Shown piece by piece: positions 16,170-25,431 of a stretch of DNA of 64,000 bases (position 1 is its first letter; every line of letters begins with the position of its first letter). The stretch is from Cohnella phaseoli. Its GTDB lineage: Bacteria > Bacillota > Bacilli > Paenibacillales > Paenibacillaceae. Position numbers and translations under genes: made by a program. Under the pieces are notes generated by a model, which had not been told where the DNA came from, searched no databases, and saw nothing but the letters and a program-made list of their open reading frames with translations. Location of the stretch: the NCBI RefSeq assembly GCF_003386235.1, contig NZ_QRDZ01000001.1, positions 310,001 through 374,000 of the forward strand, in the 5' to 3' direction.

Positions 16170-17930
16170 ATGACGACAAAATATCGACAGGAGCATCCGC
16201 GCCCGCAATTCGAGCGCGCGGGTTGGATCAATCTGAACGGCGAATGGGAGTTTGAATTCGACGACGGTCGTATCGGCGACAAGGAGCATTGGCATACGGG
16301 CGACAAGGAGTTGTCCCGTCGCATTCAAGTTCCGTTCGCGTTCCAAAGCAAGCTGAGTGGCATCGGCGATCCCGATTTTCACGATACGGTCTGGTACAGA
16401 ACCTCCTTCGAGCTATCCGCGTCCTTCTCCGGCAAACGCACAATTTTGCATTTCGGAGCAGTTGATTACGAGGCGTCGGTATGGGTGAACGGGAAGCTGG
16501 CGGTAAAGCATGAGGGCGGCCATACGCCTTTCAGCGCCGATATCACGGATATGATTAATCCGAGCGGCGCCAATGCGCTTGTCGTCAAAGCGGTAGACTA
16601 CAGCCGCGACGTTACGCTTCCTCGGGGCAAGCAGTACTGGCTCAAGGATTCGGCGAGCATCTTCTATACGCGAACGACCGGCATTTGGCAGACCGTATGG
16701 CTTGAGGCGGTCGGACAAACCTATATGGACAAAGTGCGTTACACGCCGGACATCGATCGCAACGATATCGAAATGCGGGTGTTTTTCGGCGGCTTGGCGG
16801 ACAAGCCGGAAAACCTCACGCTTGAAATCGACATTTCCTTCCAAGGCGCTCTTGTCGCTCGCGACATCGTAAAGGTAAACAACGAGGAGGAGACGAGAAC
16901 GATCCGGCTGACGGATTTCAACGATCATTCCCAAGGCCGCTGGTGGTCGCCTGAACGTCCGAACCTGTACGACGTCCGTTACACGTTGCGGGACGGCGAC
17001 GTTGCGATCGACGAAGCTTCCAGCTATTTCGGCATGCGCAAAGTATCCGTCGAGGACGGAAAGTTCTGCTTGAACAATCGGCCATATTTTCAGAAGCTGG
17101 TGCTCGACCAAGGGTACTTTCCCGACGGCAATCTGACGCCGCCTAGCGACGAAGCGATCAAGCGGGACGTCGAGCTGGCGAAGGAGATGGGCTTTAACGG
17201 GGCGCGCAAGCACCAGAAGCTGGAGGACCCGCGCTATCTATATTGGGCTGATAAGCTGGGACTGCTCGTCTGGAGCGAGGCGGCTAACGCGTATCAATAT
17301 TCGGAGAAATACGTGCGCCGTTTCGTGAACGAATGGCAGGAGTCGATGGAGCGCGATTACAACCATCCATCCATTGTTGCATGGGTGCCGCTTAACGAAA
17401 GCTGGGGCGTGCCGAACATTCAGATCGACAAACGTCAGCAGCAGCACGCGTTAACGATGTATCATCTGACGAAGTCGCTGGACCCGATGCGGCTTGTCGT
17501 CTCCAACGACGGCTGGGAGCTTGTCGCAACGGACTTGTTCAACATTCACGATTACGAGTGGCGTCGCGAAGTGCTTGAGGAGCGCTATAGCACTCCGGAG
17601 AAGGCGATAAGCACGATGCCGGCGAATCGCAGGCTGTCCGTCAGCGGGCATGATTACGCGGGTCAGCCGATTCTCGTTACCGAGTTCGGCGGAATCGGCT
17701 ACAAGAAGAGCGAATGGGAGGGCTGGGGCTACTCCGGAGCCGAGAACGACGAGGACTACGCGGAGCGGCTTCGCGCTGTCATTCATCCGCTGTTGAAATC
17801 GGGCGTCGTGCAGGGCATCTGCTATACGCAGCTGACCGATGTGGAGCAGGAGATTAACGGGCTGCTGACGTACGATCGCGTGCCGAAAATCCCGGTCGAA
17901 CTGATCAAGCAGATTAACGAAGGAAAATAA
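16170..17930 (+). CDS. Glycoside hydrolase family 2 (beta-galactosidase/glucuronidase type)
   Basis: 586 residues from ATG 16170, chosen because GGAGG (16157-16161) sits eight bases upstream; an ATG at 16155 overlaps that site. Domains: N-terminal sugar-binding jelly roll (GEWEFEFDDG, HFGAVDYEASVWVNGK), an immunoglobulin-like domain, then a TIM barrel. The acid/base Glu lies in WVPLNESWGVPN and the likely nucleophile in ILVTEFGGIGY. There is no signal peptide, so it acts in the cytoplasm on imported oligosaccharides. The substrate cannot be fixed from sequence. Confidence 0.9.
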   Translation: MTTKYRQEHPRPQFERAGWINLNGEWEFEFDDGRIGDKEHWHTGDKELSRRIQVPFAFQSKLSGIGDPDFHDTVWYRTSFELSASFSGKRTILHFGAVDYEASVWVNGKLAVKHEGGHTPFSADITDMINPSGANALVVKAVDYSRDVTLPRGKQYWLKDSASIFYTRTTGIWQTVWLEAVGQTYMDKVRYTPDIDRNDIEMRVFFGGLADKPENLTLEIDISFQGALVARDIVKVNNEEETRTIRLTDFNDHSQGRWWSPERPNLYDVRYTLRDGDVAIDEASSYFGMRKVSVEDGKFCLNNRPYFQKLVLDQGYFPDGNLTPPSDEAIKRDVELAKEMGFNGARKHQKLEDPRYLYWADKLGLLVWSEAANAYQYSEKYVRRFVNEWQESMERDYNHPSIVAWVPLNESWGVPNIQIDKRQQQHALTMYHLTKSLDPMRLVVSNDGWELVATDLFNIHDYEWRREVLEERYSTPEKAISTMPANRRLSVSGHDYAGQPILVTEFGGIGYKKSEWEGWGYSGAENDEDYAERLRAVIHPLLKSGVVQGICYTQLTDVEQEINGLLTYDRVPKIPVELIKQINEGK

Positions 17931-17965
17931 TCATCGGCGCCCCCAGATGGGGGGACGGCAAGTCG

Positions 17966-18020
17966 GAAGAGGCCGATTTACAAACAGAGTTGCATGAAAT
18001 GCTTGTAGATCAGCCTCTTT
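17966..18020. terminator. Long imperfect hairpin between convergent genes
   Basis: GAAGAGGCCGATTTACAA (17966-17983) pairs with TTGTAGATCAGCCTCTTT (18003-18020), with G-U pairs at two positions and a mismatch at the base of the stem. It separates the GH2 gene from the convergent minus-strand gene and probably ends both transcripts. Confidence 0.55.
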
Positions 18021-18032
18021 CCCATTTCAGCA

Positions 18033-18893
18033 CTACGGCTTAGGTACTTGAACGCTAAGCATCGAGCGCATGCCCGAGAAGCGAGGATCGAAAATACGGA
18101 TTTCGTCGCCCGACTCTTGCGTCACTACGAACGGAGCGAATAAAAGCAAGCTTTTGGCGGACGGGTACTTCATTAAAGCTTCGACGTCCACCGGATCGAT
18201 CCGGTGAGTGCGGACGGTCTCGTTTGCGCCGCCGATTTCGTGCCGACCTTCGACGACCTCGAGGTCTTTTTTCGCATAATACGATAGGCCTCCGGGATAC
18301 CGATCCGCGCGAATGGCTACCCGATCGAAGCCTTCTTGCTTCAAATCCGCGTATACGTAGGCGGAATGGGCGATCTGAAATCCGGCATAAAGCGCGGCCA
18401 TCCCCCAAAATAGTCGAAACAGCCTCGTTCGCTGCTTCTCTCTGCGGAAAAGCAGCAGGAAGGGGACGATCGCGGCCGCCATCACCCAGAACACATTCCC
18501 TTTGTTCGGAATAATGCCGATCGCATATCTGCGCGAGGTGAACGGCTCAAGCAATCCCGTCCCCCAGGCGTTCGTCCAATCGCTTATAATGTGCAGCAGC
18601 ACTCCTGCGATAGCGGTCCAGAACAATCGTCGATCCTTCACGCGGAATATGGCCCAGGCCAGCAGAGAAAACATTCCCGCCCACACGGGGACCATGGCGA
18701 AGGAGTGGGTAATTCCCCTGTGCGACATTAAGTAGTCCGCGCCGGCGCGCGCCCATTGAATATCGATGTCCGGAATAACGCTTGAGCCGACGGAAGCTCC
18801 GAAGAAAGCCCACTTCGTCTTGACATCCATGTCCGTTTTTTTCAACGCTCCATAGATGGCGACTCCAAATAATGTGTGAGTCATATAATCCAC
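18033..18893 (-). CDS. YdjM/LexA-binding-type membrane metal-dependent hydrolase
   Basis: 286 residues. N-terminal MTHTLFGVAIYGALKK and a SHRGITHSFAMVPVWAG block with clustered His and Asp residues are typical of the DUF457/YdjM family. HIISDWTNAWGTGLLEPFTS follows near residue 100. About four membrane segments occupy the first two thirds, with a soluble C-terminus of about 100 residues. The GTG start has AGGAGG eight bases upstream. The physiological role of the family is poorly defined. Confidence 0.82.
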   Translation of the reverse strand: MDYMTHTLFGVAIYGALKKTDMDVKTKWAFFGASVGSSVIPDIDIQWARAGADYLMSHRGITHSFAMVPVWAGMFSLLAWAIFRVKDRRLFWTAIAGVLLHIISDWTNAWGTGLLEPFTSRRYAIGIIPNKGNVFWVMAAAIVPFLLLFRREKQRTRLFRLFWGMAALYAGFQIAHSAYVYADLKQEGFDRVAIRADRYPGGLSYYAKKDLEVVEGRHEIGGANETVRTHRIDPVDVEALMKYPSAKSLLLFAPFVVTQESGDEIRIFDPRFSGMRSMLSVQVPKP

Positions 18894-18995
18894 TTTGCCG
18901 GCCTCCTCGTTGCTTTGTTCTTCTTCTTATATTCGCGTATTTGCCAAACTTATTCAATCTTGTGCGCCAGCTTGAATTTTTTTGCAATTTCTCTA

Positions 18996-19024
18996 TTGAC
19001 ATGCTTATTTCCTATGTCTATAAT
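18996..19024 (+). promoter_or_regulatory. Consensus sigma-A promoter of efeUOB
   Basis: Perfect TTGACA (18996-19001), 17 bases, perfect TATAAT (19019-19024). The predicted start near 19031 is directly followed by the Fur box, so the promoter should be strong and iron-controlled. Confidence 0.85.
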
Positions 19025-19036
19025 TTCATATGTAAT

Positions 19037-19051
19037 TGAGAATAATTATCA
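19037..19051 (+). promoter_or_regulatory. Fur box
   Basis: TGAGAATAATTATCA matches the 7-1-7 Fur consensus TGATAATNATTATCA with one mismatch. It sits immediately downstream of the efeUOB promoter, consistent with repression when iron is plentiful. Confidence 0.85.
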
Positions 19052-19099
19052 TCTAGTGTGAGAAATGTCACATTTGCATCAGGCAAGGAGGCAGTCGAG

Positions 19100-20629
19100 A
19101 TGGCCAAATCCGGCCGTATGTCCGCCAGAACGTTGTTGGCGGCAGTAAGGGCGATCCTGCTGGTCGCGCCTTTATTCGGCGTGCTTTCTTTTGCAATCGG
19201 CGCGGAAGCGTCGGCCGAACAAGACGCTTCCGCAAAGCAGGCGGTCGCAAGCGTCGAAGAGATGATTTCCGGATTGGAGTCGGACGATTCGGAAGGGGCG
19301 GCCGACAGCTTCAGCCGCGTCAAGAAATGGTGGACCGCCAATAAGAAGACGGTGAAAGCAAGCTCTCTCGATCTGTCGCTGGAGATTGACCGGCAGATCG
19401 CTAATCTTTCCCTTGCTTTGCTGAATGGGGAGATGCAGAGAGCCGCTGACGAAGCAGGGGCGCTGCGGTTCTCGCTGCGCAACTACGAGGATGGGGCCTA
19501 CACCGGCAACGACGGCAAAGGGCGTATGTCGTTAGGCGCATACGTGCTGAAGCTTCGCGGGGCCGCGGATTTAATGAAGGGGGAGCATTGGACGGAGGCG
19601 CAGGAGGAAGTGCGTCTGCTGCAGCGCCAGTGGCTGTCGGTCGAGGGAGATGTGGTCAGCCGTTCGCAAACCGTATACAACCATGCCGAGAGGGATCTCG
19701 TGCTTATGGACGCGTACTTGACGAATCCGTCCCAACGCGGGCAGGCGTTTCCGGTCGCGCAGCGGATGATCGATTCGCTTAATCCGCTTGTCGACGCGAG
19801 CTACTCCTGGATTGATGCGGCTCTGATCCCGTTGAGGGAAGGGCTGGAGGCGCTGCTTGTTGTCGGAACGCTGCTGCTGTACGCGCGAAAATCGGAATCC
19901 GGCAGAGCGAAAAATTGGGTTGTAGGAGGCTCGGCCGCCGGCGTGTTGACAAGCATCGGAATCGGCTTGGCGGTGTCGCTTCTGTTGACCTCAGGGGCGT
20001 TTGGACGCAACAACTCGCTAATCAACGGTTGGACGGGCGTGCTTGCCAGCCTGCTGCTGCTCTATGTCAGCTATTGGCTGCATCGCAATTCCGACGCGAA
20101 ACGCTGGGGGCAATTCCTGAAAAACGAGAGCGCTCGAGCGATGACAAACGGAAAAATGGCCTCCTTGGGGCTGCTTGCTTTTTTCGCTATCGTGCGCGAA
20201 GGGCTGGAAACCGTCATATTTCTTGTCGGGATGGTGGGTAAGTTGCCGGCGGGCGAGCTTCTCGGAGGAATTGCCGCAGGCTTTGGCGTTCTCGGCGTCT
20301 GCGCGCTGCTTATGATCCGGCTCGGGACGAAGCTTCCGATTCGGCCCGTCTTTCTCGTTTCCAGCGTCATTGTGTTTTATCTATGCTTCAAGTTTATGGG
20401 ATCGGGCGTTCACAGCTTGCAGATGGCCGGCGCGCTGCCGGCGACCGTGCACGATTATTTGCCGGAATACGGCGAGATCGGACTGTTCCCGTCCTGGTAC
20501 AGCACGCTGCCGCAATTGTTGTTTGTGCTGGCTGCCGTCTCCGTCCTTGTCTTCCGCCGTTTGATCGGCGCGAGCGGCAGGTCGGAACGCAAAGCCGAAA
20601 TTATAAAGACGCCGATAGACGTCGAATAG
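19100..20629 (+). CDS. efeU: EfeU/FTR1-type iron permease
   Basis: 509 residues from ATG 19100, with AAGGAGG (19085-19091) eight bases upstream. A signal peptide and a soluble N-terminal domain of about 220 residues precede the FTR1 permease region. Two iron-binding REXXE motifs are present, in LREGLEALLVVG and VREGLETVIFLVG, with about seven membrane segments. The N-terminal extension is typical of Gram-positive FTR1 proteins. It forms the iron channel with EfeO and EfeB downstream. Regulated by the Fur box at 19037. Confidence 0.93.
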   Translation: MAKSGRMSARTLLAAVRAILLVAPLFGVLSFAIGAEASAEQDASAKQAVASVEEMISGLESDDSEGAADSFSRVKKWWTANKKTVKASSLDLSLEIDRQIANLSLALLNGEMQRAADEAGALRFSLRNYEDGAYTGNDGKGRMSLGAYVLKLRGAADLMKGEHWTEAQEEVRLLQRQWLSVEGDVVSRSQTVYNHAERDLVLMDAYLTNPSQRGQAFPVAQRMIDSLNPLVDASYSWIDAALIPLREGLEALLVVGTLLLYARKSESGRAKNWVVGGSAAGVLTSIGIGLAVSLLLTSGAFGRNNSLINGWTGVLASLLLLYVSYWLHRNSDAKRWGQFLKNESARAMTNGKMASLGLLAFFAIVREGLETVIFLVGMVGKLPAGELLGGIAAGFGVLGVCALLMIRLGTKLPIRPVFLVSSVIVFYLCFKFMGSGVHSLQMAGALPATVHDYLPEYGEIGLFPSWYSTLPQLLFVLAAVSVLVFRRLIGASGRSERKAEIIKTPIDVE

Positions 20630-20652
20630 TCGAAAATGGGGGAAACCGTACG

Positions 20653-21858
20653 ATGAACAGAAACATCAAATTGACCGGCCTGCTGCTGGCTACAGGATTA
20701 GCTTTAAGTGCATGCGGTAATTCAAACAACGAGGGCGAGCCGTCAAAGACGGCGCAGGCGACCGCTCCGGCGACTGCCTCCGCAACGTCTGCGGCTTCAG
20801 GCGAAGCCGCAGGCAATGCGCTTACTCCGATTCAAGAAGAGACGATCAAGCTGCAGGAGGAAACGAAGAAGCTTCAGGAAGCGATCCAGAAGCAGGATAC
20901 GGCTGAAGTGAAGAGCCTCGGCAAATCGATCAACGACATTTGGCTGGCATACGAGAACTCCGTTCGTCAGTCGTTCCCGCTCGAGTACACGGAAGTCGAG
21001 AAGTATGAGATGCCCATTTTCTCCGCGTCCGCCTATGATAAGATTGATTTTGCCGCGCTGGGAACGACGGCTGAGAAGCTGCAAACGGCGCTGGACAATC
21101 TGCTGAACGCCAAAGAAACGACAGGCAGTACGTCCGAACTGCTCACGAAGGCAGTAGCGAACTATAAGAAGTACGTCGAGGAACAGGCCGATCAACTGGT
21201 TATCCATACCAAAACGTTCGTCGAAGCGGTGAAGGCGGGTGACGCCGAGAAGGCGATGCTCGAATATCCGCAAGCCCGCGTCTTCTTCGAAAATATCGAG
21301 CCGATCGCCGAAAGCTTCGAGGACCTCGATCCGCGAATCGACGCGCGTCTCGCCGACGTCGAAGACGAGAACGAATGGACGGGGTTCCACCGGATCGAGA
21401 AGGCGCTGTGGCTGGACCGTTCCCTTGAAGGCATGGAGGTCTATGCGGATCAGCTGGTTAAGGATACGGAGGAGCTGCAGGCCAAAGTTAGAACGCTTGA
21501 GCTGGAAGCTCCGGCAATGGTCGCCGGTGCGATGGAGCTGCTGAACGAAGCGGCCATCTCCAAAATTACGGGCGAAGAGGAAATTTACTCCCACACCGAT
21601 CTGGTCGATTTTGCGGCTAACGTCGACGGTTCGAAAAACGTTTATCTGGCCATCATTCCGGCGCTTAACGAGAAAAATCCGGATTTGGCCAACCAACTGG
21701 ACAAACAATTCCAATTGCTTGAACAGACGCTTCGAGGCCACCAGACTGACGGGATCTATGTTTCTTACGACAAGCTTACGACTGAGCAGATTCGCGAGAT
21801 CAGCGATCAGATCAGCCAGCTGTCCCAGCTGATGTCGCAGACGGCGAGCATTCTGTAA
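20653..21858 (+). CDS. efeO: EfeO/EfeM-type iron-binding lipoprotein (M75 imelysin-like)
   Basis: 401 residues. The lipoprotein signal ends LALSAC (Cys near residue 21), followed by an Ala/Thr-rich linker and a helical M75/imelysin-like domain carrying the conserved HXXE motif in GFHRIEKALW. A helical region near residues 58-90 (EETIKLQEETKKLQEAIQKQ) comes before it. It lies 23 bases after efeU, preceded by GGGGGA. Known EfeO proteins bind ferric iron and hand it to the permease on the outer face of the membrane. The cupredoxin domain found in some EfeO proteins is absent. Confidence 0.9.
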   Translation: MNRNIKLTGLLLATGLALSACGNSNNEGEPSKTAQATAPATASATSAASGEAAGNALTPIQEETIKLQEETKKLQEAIQKQDTAEVKSLGKSINDIWLAYENSVRQSFPLEYTEVEKYEMPIFSASAYDKIDFAALGTTAEKLQTALDNLLNAKETTGSTSELLTKAVANYKKYVEEQADQLVIHTKTFVEAVKAGDAEKAMLEYPQARVFFENIEPIAESFEDLDPRIDARLADVEDENEWTGFHRIEKALWLDRSLEGMEVYADQLVKDTEELQAKVRTLELEAPAMVAGAMELLNEAAISKITGEEEIYSHTDLVDFAANVDGSKNVYLAIIPALNEKNPDLANQLDKQFQLLEQTLRGHQTDGIYVSYDKLTTEQIREISDQISQLSQLMSQTASIL

Positions 21859-21871
21859 ACGGGGGAGAAGC

Positions 21872-23107
21872 ATGGAACGGGAGAAAGGAATGTCGAGGCG
21901 GGATTTTCTGAAAATATCCGCCTCTCTCGGCGCCGGACTCGCGATCGGCGCTTCCGGCATGGCGGCGATCGGCAAGGCGGTTCAACCCGCCGAGCTGGCT
22001 ATCGCCGATAACGGAGGCTTGACGACGGAGGAACGGATTCCAATGTACGGGGAGCACCAGGCGGGTATCGTCACGCCTCAGCAAACCTATATGTATTTAG
22101 TAAGCTTTCGGATAACGGCCGCAGATCGTGCGGCCGTTATCCGGCTATTTCGCGACTGGACGAAATTTGCCGACCTCGGCACCGCCGGAAGCTCGATGAA
22201 GTCGGGAAGCAATCCGCAGCTTCCTCCCAGCGATACGGGCGAGACGCTCGATCTTCCGGCCGCGAAGCTGACCGTAACGTTCGGTTTCGGGTCTTCGTTG
22301 TTTCTTCAAGACGGCAAGGACCGGTTCGGACTCGCAAGCAAGCTTCCTCTCTATTTGCAGGATATTCCGCGGATGCCTCGGGACAATCTCGATCCGCTGA
22401 TGTCCGGAGGAGACGTCTGCATCCAAGTGTGCGCGGAAGACCAGCAGGTGGCCTTTCATGCGGCCCGCAATTTCATCCGACTGTCGACCGGCTCGGCGGC
22501 GGTTAATTGGCTGCAGGAGGGATTTATTAGCGGGGGCGGCGGGAAAACCCCGCGCAATCTGTTCGGCTTCAAGGACGGAACGGCCAATCGCTTGCATGAT
22601 ACGCCCGGAGGTTACGACAGCGTCGTATGGGCGGGGGACGGGGAGCCGGATTGGATGCGGGGCGGCAGTTATATGGCTTATCGCAAGGTGCGTATGCTGC
22701 TCGAGGTGTGGGACCGGTCGTCTCTCGCCGACCAGGAGGATACGTTCGGAAGATACAAGGAATCGGGCGCGGCATACGGGCGTAAAGAGGAGTTCGACGA
22801 GGTCGATCCGTCGCAGCTGCCGGATCGGTCTCATGTGCGGCTGGCGAAGGAAACGAAGCAGCTTATTCACCGCAGAGGCTATTCGTATACGGACGGAGTC
22901 GATCCTCGCACAGGCAATATCGACGCGGGGCTCCTGTTCGTCAGCTACCAGCGCAATCCGGAGGAGCAATTGCTGCCGATGCTTAAGCTGATGCAGAGTC
23001 GCGACGCCTTGAACGAATATGCGGTTCATGTGGCCAGCGGCATGTTCGCTTGCCCAGGCGGCTTGCGTGAAGGCGAATATATCGGCCAACGCTTGCTGGA
23101 ATCCTAA
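21872..23107 (+). CDS. efeB: EfeB, Tat-exported DyP-type peroxidase
   Basis: 411 residues. A twin-arginine signal (MSRRDFLKISASLGAGLAIG) shows folded export through Tat, usual for a haem enzyme. The DyP signature GXXDG is present as GFKDGTAN near residue 232. The gene is 13 bases after efeO. EfeB is known to support iron uptake, either by oxidising ferrous iron or by acting on haem. A 35-bp perfect inverted repeat lies inside the coding sequence at 22109-22143. Confidence 0.94.
   Translation: MEREKGMSRRDFLKISASLGAGLAIGASGMAAIGKAVQPAELAIADNGGLTTEERIPMYGEHQAGIVTPQQTYMYLVSFRITAADRAAVIRLFRDWTKFADLGTAGSSMKSGSNPQLPPSDTGETLDLPAAKLTVTFGFGSSLFLQDGKDRFGLASKLPLYLQDIPRMPRDNLDPLMSGGDVCIQVCAEDQQVAFHAARNFIRLSTGSAAVNWLQEGFISGGGGKTPRNLFGFKDGTANRLHDTPGGYDSVVWAGDGEPDWMRGGSYMAYRKVRMLLEVWDRSSLADQEDTFGRYKESGAAYGRKEEFDEVDPSQLPDRSHVRLAKETKQLIHRRGYSYTDGVDPRTGNIDAGLLFVSYQRNPEEQLLPMLKLMQSRDALNEYAVHVASGMFACPGGLREGEYIGQRLLES
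22109..22143. repeat. Perfect 15-bp inverted repeat inside efeB
   Basis: CGGATAACGGCCGCA (22109-22123), loop GATCG, and the exact complement TGCGGCCGTTATCCG (22129-22143). It encodes part of RITAADRAAVIRLF. It has no T-run. It could form a stable mRNA hairpin within the coding sequence. Confidence 0.85.
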
Positions 23108-23123
23108 AAAAGATGCCCTTTGC

Positions 23124-23972
23124 TCATTCGCGTCGCAGAGTAAACACGGTCAGCTCTGGAGCGCAGAACAGCCGGATGGGGATGCGCGTCGTTCCGATTC
23201 CACGATTCACGTACAATCGGTAAGGTCGCTTGTCGCGGTGTCGACCGCCGATCCGGTACATGCCGCCGACGTATTTGCTTCCGAGCTTCGTACGCACGAG
23301 CGGACCGAGAAGCGGCAGGCGCACTTGCCCGCCGTGGCTATGTCCGGACAGCTGCAAGTCGATCGGATAACGAATCAGCCGATCCGCCATATCCGGCTCA
23401 TGAACAAGAAGCACATGGAAACGATCGTCCTCCAAGCGGGCGATCGTTTTAGCTGCGTTAGGCTTGCCTAGTACGTAATCGTCCAGACCGGAGATCGTAA
23501 TGTAATCCCCATCGGTATGCTCTATGCGCTGGGTCGAGTTAATCAGTACGGAGAACCCTCCCCGGCTCAGGAACGCTCCCGAGGAGCGGAGCTTGCGTTC
23601 GTAGCCGAAATCGTGATTGCCGTAGACGGCGAACTTGCCGAGGCGCGCCTGAATTCCCGCAAGTAATGGCGACGGGTCGTATTTCGCGATGTTGTCGTTT
23701 CGCCGCGCATCGTGCAAATCCCCGGTGAATACGACCAGGTCGGCATGCAGCGAATTGACGGCCTCTACGAGCTTGCCCAGCCGTTTAAGAGAATACGCCG
23801 GACTGAGATGAATGTCGCTGAACTGCGCGATCGTGACTCCGTCGAAGCTTGGCGGGATGCGAGGAGAACGGATCGTATGTCTAACGATGCGCAATCGTCC
23901 CCGTTCTATGAAGAATCCGTATGCGCCTATGGCCGAAATAAGCAGTGACGCCGCGATGACTGCAATGATCAT
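23124..23972 (-). CDS. Membrane-anchored metallophosphoesterase, YkuE-like
   Basis: 282 residues. One N-terminal membrane segment (residues 2-21), then the calcineurin-like metallophosphoesterase motifs in order: FSDIHLS (DXH), VFTGDLHD (GD), YGNHDFG (GNHD) and SGHSHGGQVRLP (GHXH). The enzyme should carry a two-metal centre and act as a phosphodiesterase or phosphatase at the membrane. GGAGG lies eight bases before the ATG. The substrate is unknown; relatives act on lipid or nucleotide phosphoesters. It is convergent with efeB, with only 16 bases between the stops. Confidence 0.9.
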   Translation of the reverse strand: MIIAVIAASLLISAIGAYGFFIERGRLRIVRHTIRSPRIPPSFDGVTIAQFSDIHLSPAYSLKRLGKLVEAVNSLHADLVVFTGDLHDARRNDNIAKYDPSPLLAGIQARLGKFAVYGNHDFGYERKLRSSGAFLSRGGFSVLINSTQRIEHTDGDYITISGLDDYVLGKPNAAKTIARLEDDRFHVLLVHEPDMADRLIRYPIDLQLSGHSHGGQVRLPLLGPLVRTKLGSKYVGGMYRIGGRHRDKRPYRLYVNRGIGTTRIPIRLFCAPELTVFTLRRE

Positions 23973-24143
23973 ATCGCCTTCCTCCCTATCCTCTTAAACT
24001 TACCACTGATGCCGCTTCGATAAAAGCGGAAGACGACGGCTGGCAGCTGGAAGCGTTCTAGGCTAAAATGTGAAGTAAGTCACAGTATCCATGTCGAATG
24101 CATGCTTCAATGAAAGCATATTAAGGCCACGAGGAGGAAGCTC

Positions 24144-25418
24144 ATGAAGTCGAAGTTCGGAATCGTCAAAAAAATGGTAATCGGAATTACCGCGGTATCG
24201 GCAGTTACATATGCGACCAGCGCTTTCTTTCTCTTAGTACTTAAGGATATGTTCGACTTTATGTCGGGATGGCTGTTTGTTCTTCTGACCCTGCTGCTCG
24301 GCATATTCTGGACGGGCCTGTTCGGCTTCTTCGCGGCGAAATGGCTGCTTAAGCCGCTTGTATCCCTGACCGATGCGGCGAGAGAAGCGGCGAAAGGGAA
24401 TTTGCGAGCCAACGTATCGCCGCCCGCTTCGGGAGATGAAATGCAGGAGCTTGGCGAAGCGTTCGATAAAATGCTGGCGCAGCTGCGAGAGATGATCGAC
24501 GGAATCAAGGAAAATACGCGGCTTACGGATTCTCACGTCAGGGAGCTGCAGGAAGCGGTCGGACAAGCAACCGGGCAGATCGAGCAGATGACGAACGAAT
24601 CGGAAGCGATTACCTCCGGCACTCAGACTCAGGCCGAGTCTGCGGAACGGCTGCATCTCGACGCGGAGACGCTGTCGGCGGCCGCCGACCGGATGAGCGA
24701 CGAGGCGGCCGTCGCCCGCGAGCGCGTCACGCAGATGAACCGAGCGGCCGCGCAAAGCGAGGAAGTGTTCAAGTCGCTTATCGGCGGCATGCGGCAGCTG
24801 TCCGAGCTGAACAGGGAAGCGATGGACGTCGTCGAGAAGCTGAGCGATTACGCCAAGCAGATCGGCACGATCTCCGACGTCGTAGGGGATATTGCGGATC
24901 AGACGCATTTGCTGGCGTTAAACGCCTCCATTGAAGCGGCAAGAGCGGGGGAAGAGGGACGCGGCTTTGAGGTCGTCGCTCAAGCGGTCAAATCGCTTGC
25001 GGACGAGAGCGCCGGATCGGTCAAAAACATCCGTACGTTGATTCGCCACATTCAGGAGGAAGTCGGCAGAGCAGTCGGCCATATCCGTTCCCAATACGAG
25101 CTGTCCGAACGCGAGGCGGAGGGCGGACAGAAGTTTGCGGCGGCCTTCCATGACGTGAACGAGGAGGCCCAGCAAGTGGTCGGCCTCGTCGAATCGATGG
25201 CGGCCGGCATTTCCCGTCAAGCCGAGCAGGCGACCATGCAGCTGAACGAAGCGCGTCGCGTCGCGACAGTGGCCGATCGTATACGGCTCGGGGCGCAGCA
25301 AGTATTCTCCGCGTCTCAGGAGCAGACGGCGGTTATGCAGGAAATTGCCGCTTCCACGGACTCGCTAAGGGCCAAATCCGCCGAACTGAGAACAAAGACG
25401 GAATTTTTCCGTTCGTAG
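24144..25418 (+). CDS. Methyl-accepting chemotaxis protein without large external domain
   Basis: 424 residues. Two membrane segments (about residues 9-30 and 41-65) are separated by only about ten residues, so there is almost no external sensor. A HAMP domain follows (LLKPLVSLTDAAREAAKGNL), then a signalling coiled coil whose hairpin tip is DVVGDIADQTHLLALNASIE with AARAGEEGRGFEVVAQAVK. It should talk to CheA/CheW and might sense membrane state or a cytoplasmic signal. GAGGAGGAAG precedes the ATG. Confidence 0.92.
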   Translation: MKSKFGIVKKMVIGITAVSAVTYATSAFFLLVLKDMFDFMSGWLFVLLTLLLGIFWTGLFGFFAAKWLLKPLVSLTDAAREAAKGNLRANVSPPASGDEMQELGEAFDKMLAQLREMIDGIKENTRLTDSHVRELQEAVGQATGQIEQMTNESEAITSGTQTQAESAERLHLDAETLSAAADRMSDEAAVARERVTQMNRAAAQSEEVFKSLIGGMRQLSELNREAMDVVEKLSDYAKQIGTISDVVGDIADQTHLLALNASIEAARAGEEGRGFEVVAQAVKSLADESAGSVKNIRTLIRHIQEEVGRAVGHIRSQYELSEREAEGGQKFAAAFHDVNEEAQQVVGLVESMAAGISRQAEQATMQLNEARRVATVADRIRLGAQQVFSASQEQTAVMQEIAASTDSLRAKSAELRTKTEFFRS

Positions 25419-25431
25419 GGGATTTTGCTCA

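Noticed and set aside
18033..18893. Role of the YdjM-like protein in the SOS response
   Set aside because: The LexA-binding name is historical; no LexA box is visible and only the membrane hydrolase family is supported.
20797..21975. 392-codon open frame on the minus strand opposite efeO and efeB
   Set aside because: It mirrors the codon pattern of the plus-strand genes, has no ribosome site or family features, and crosses a gene boundary.
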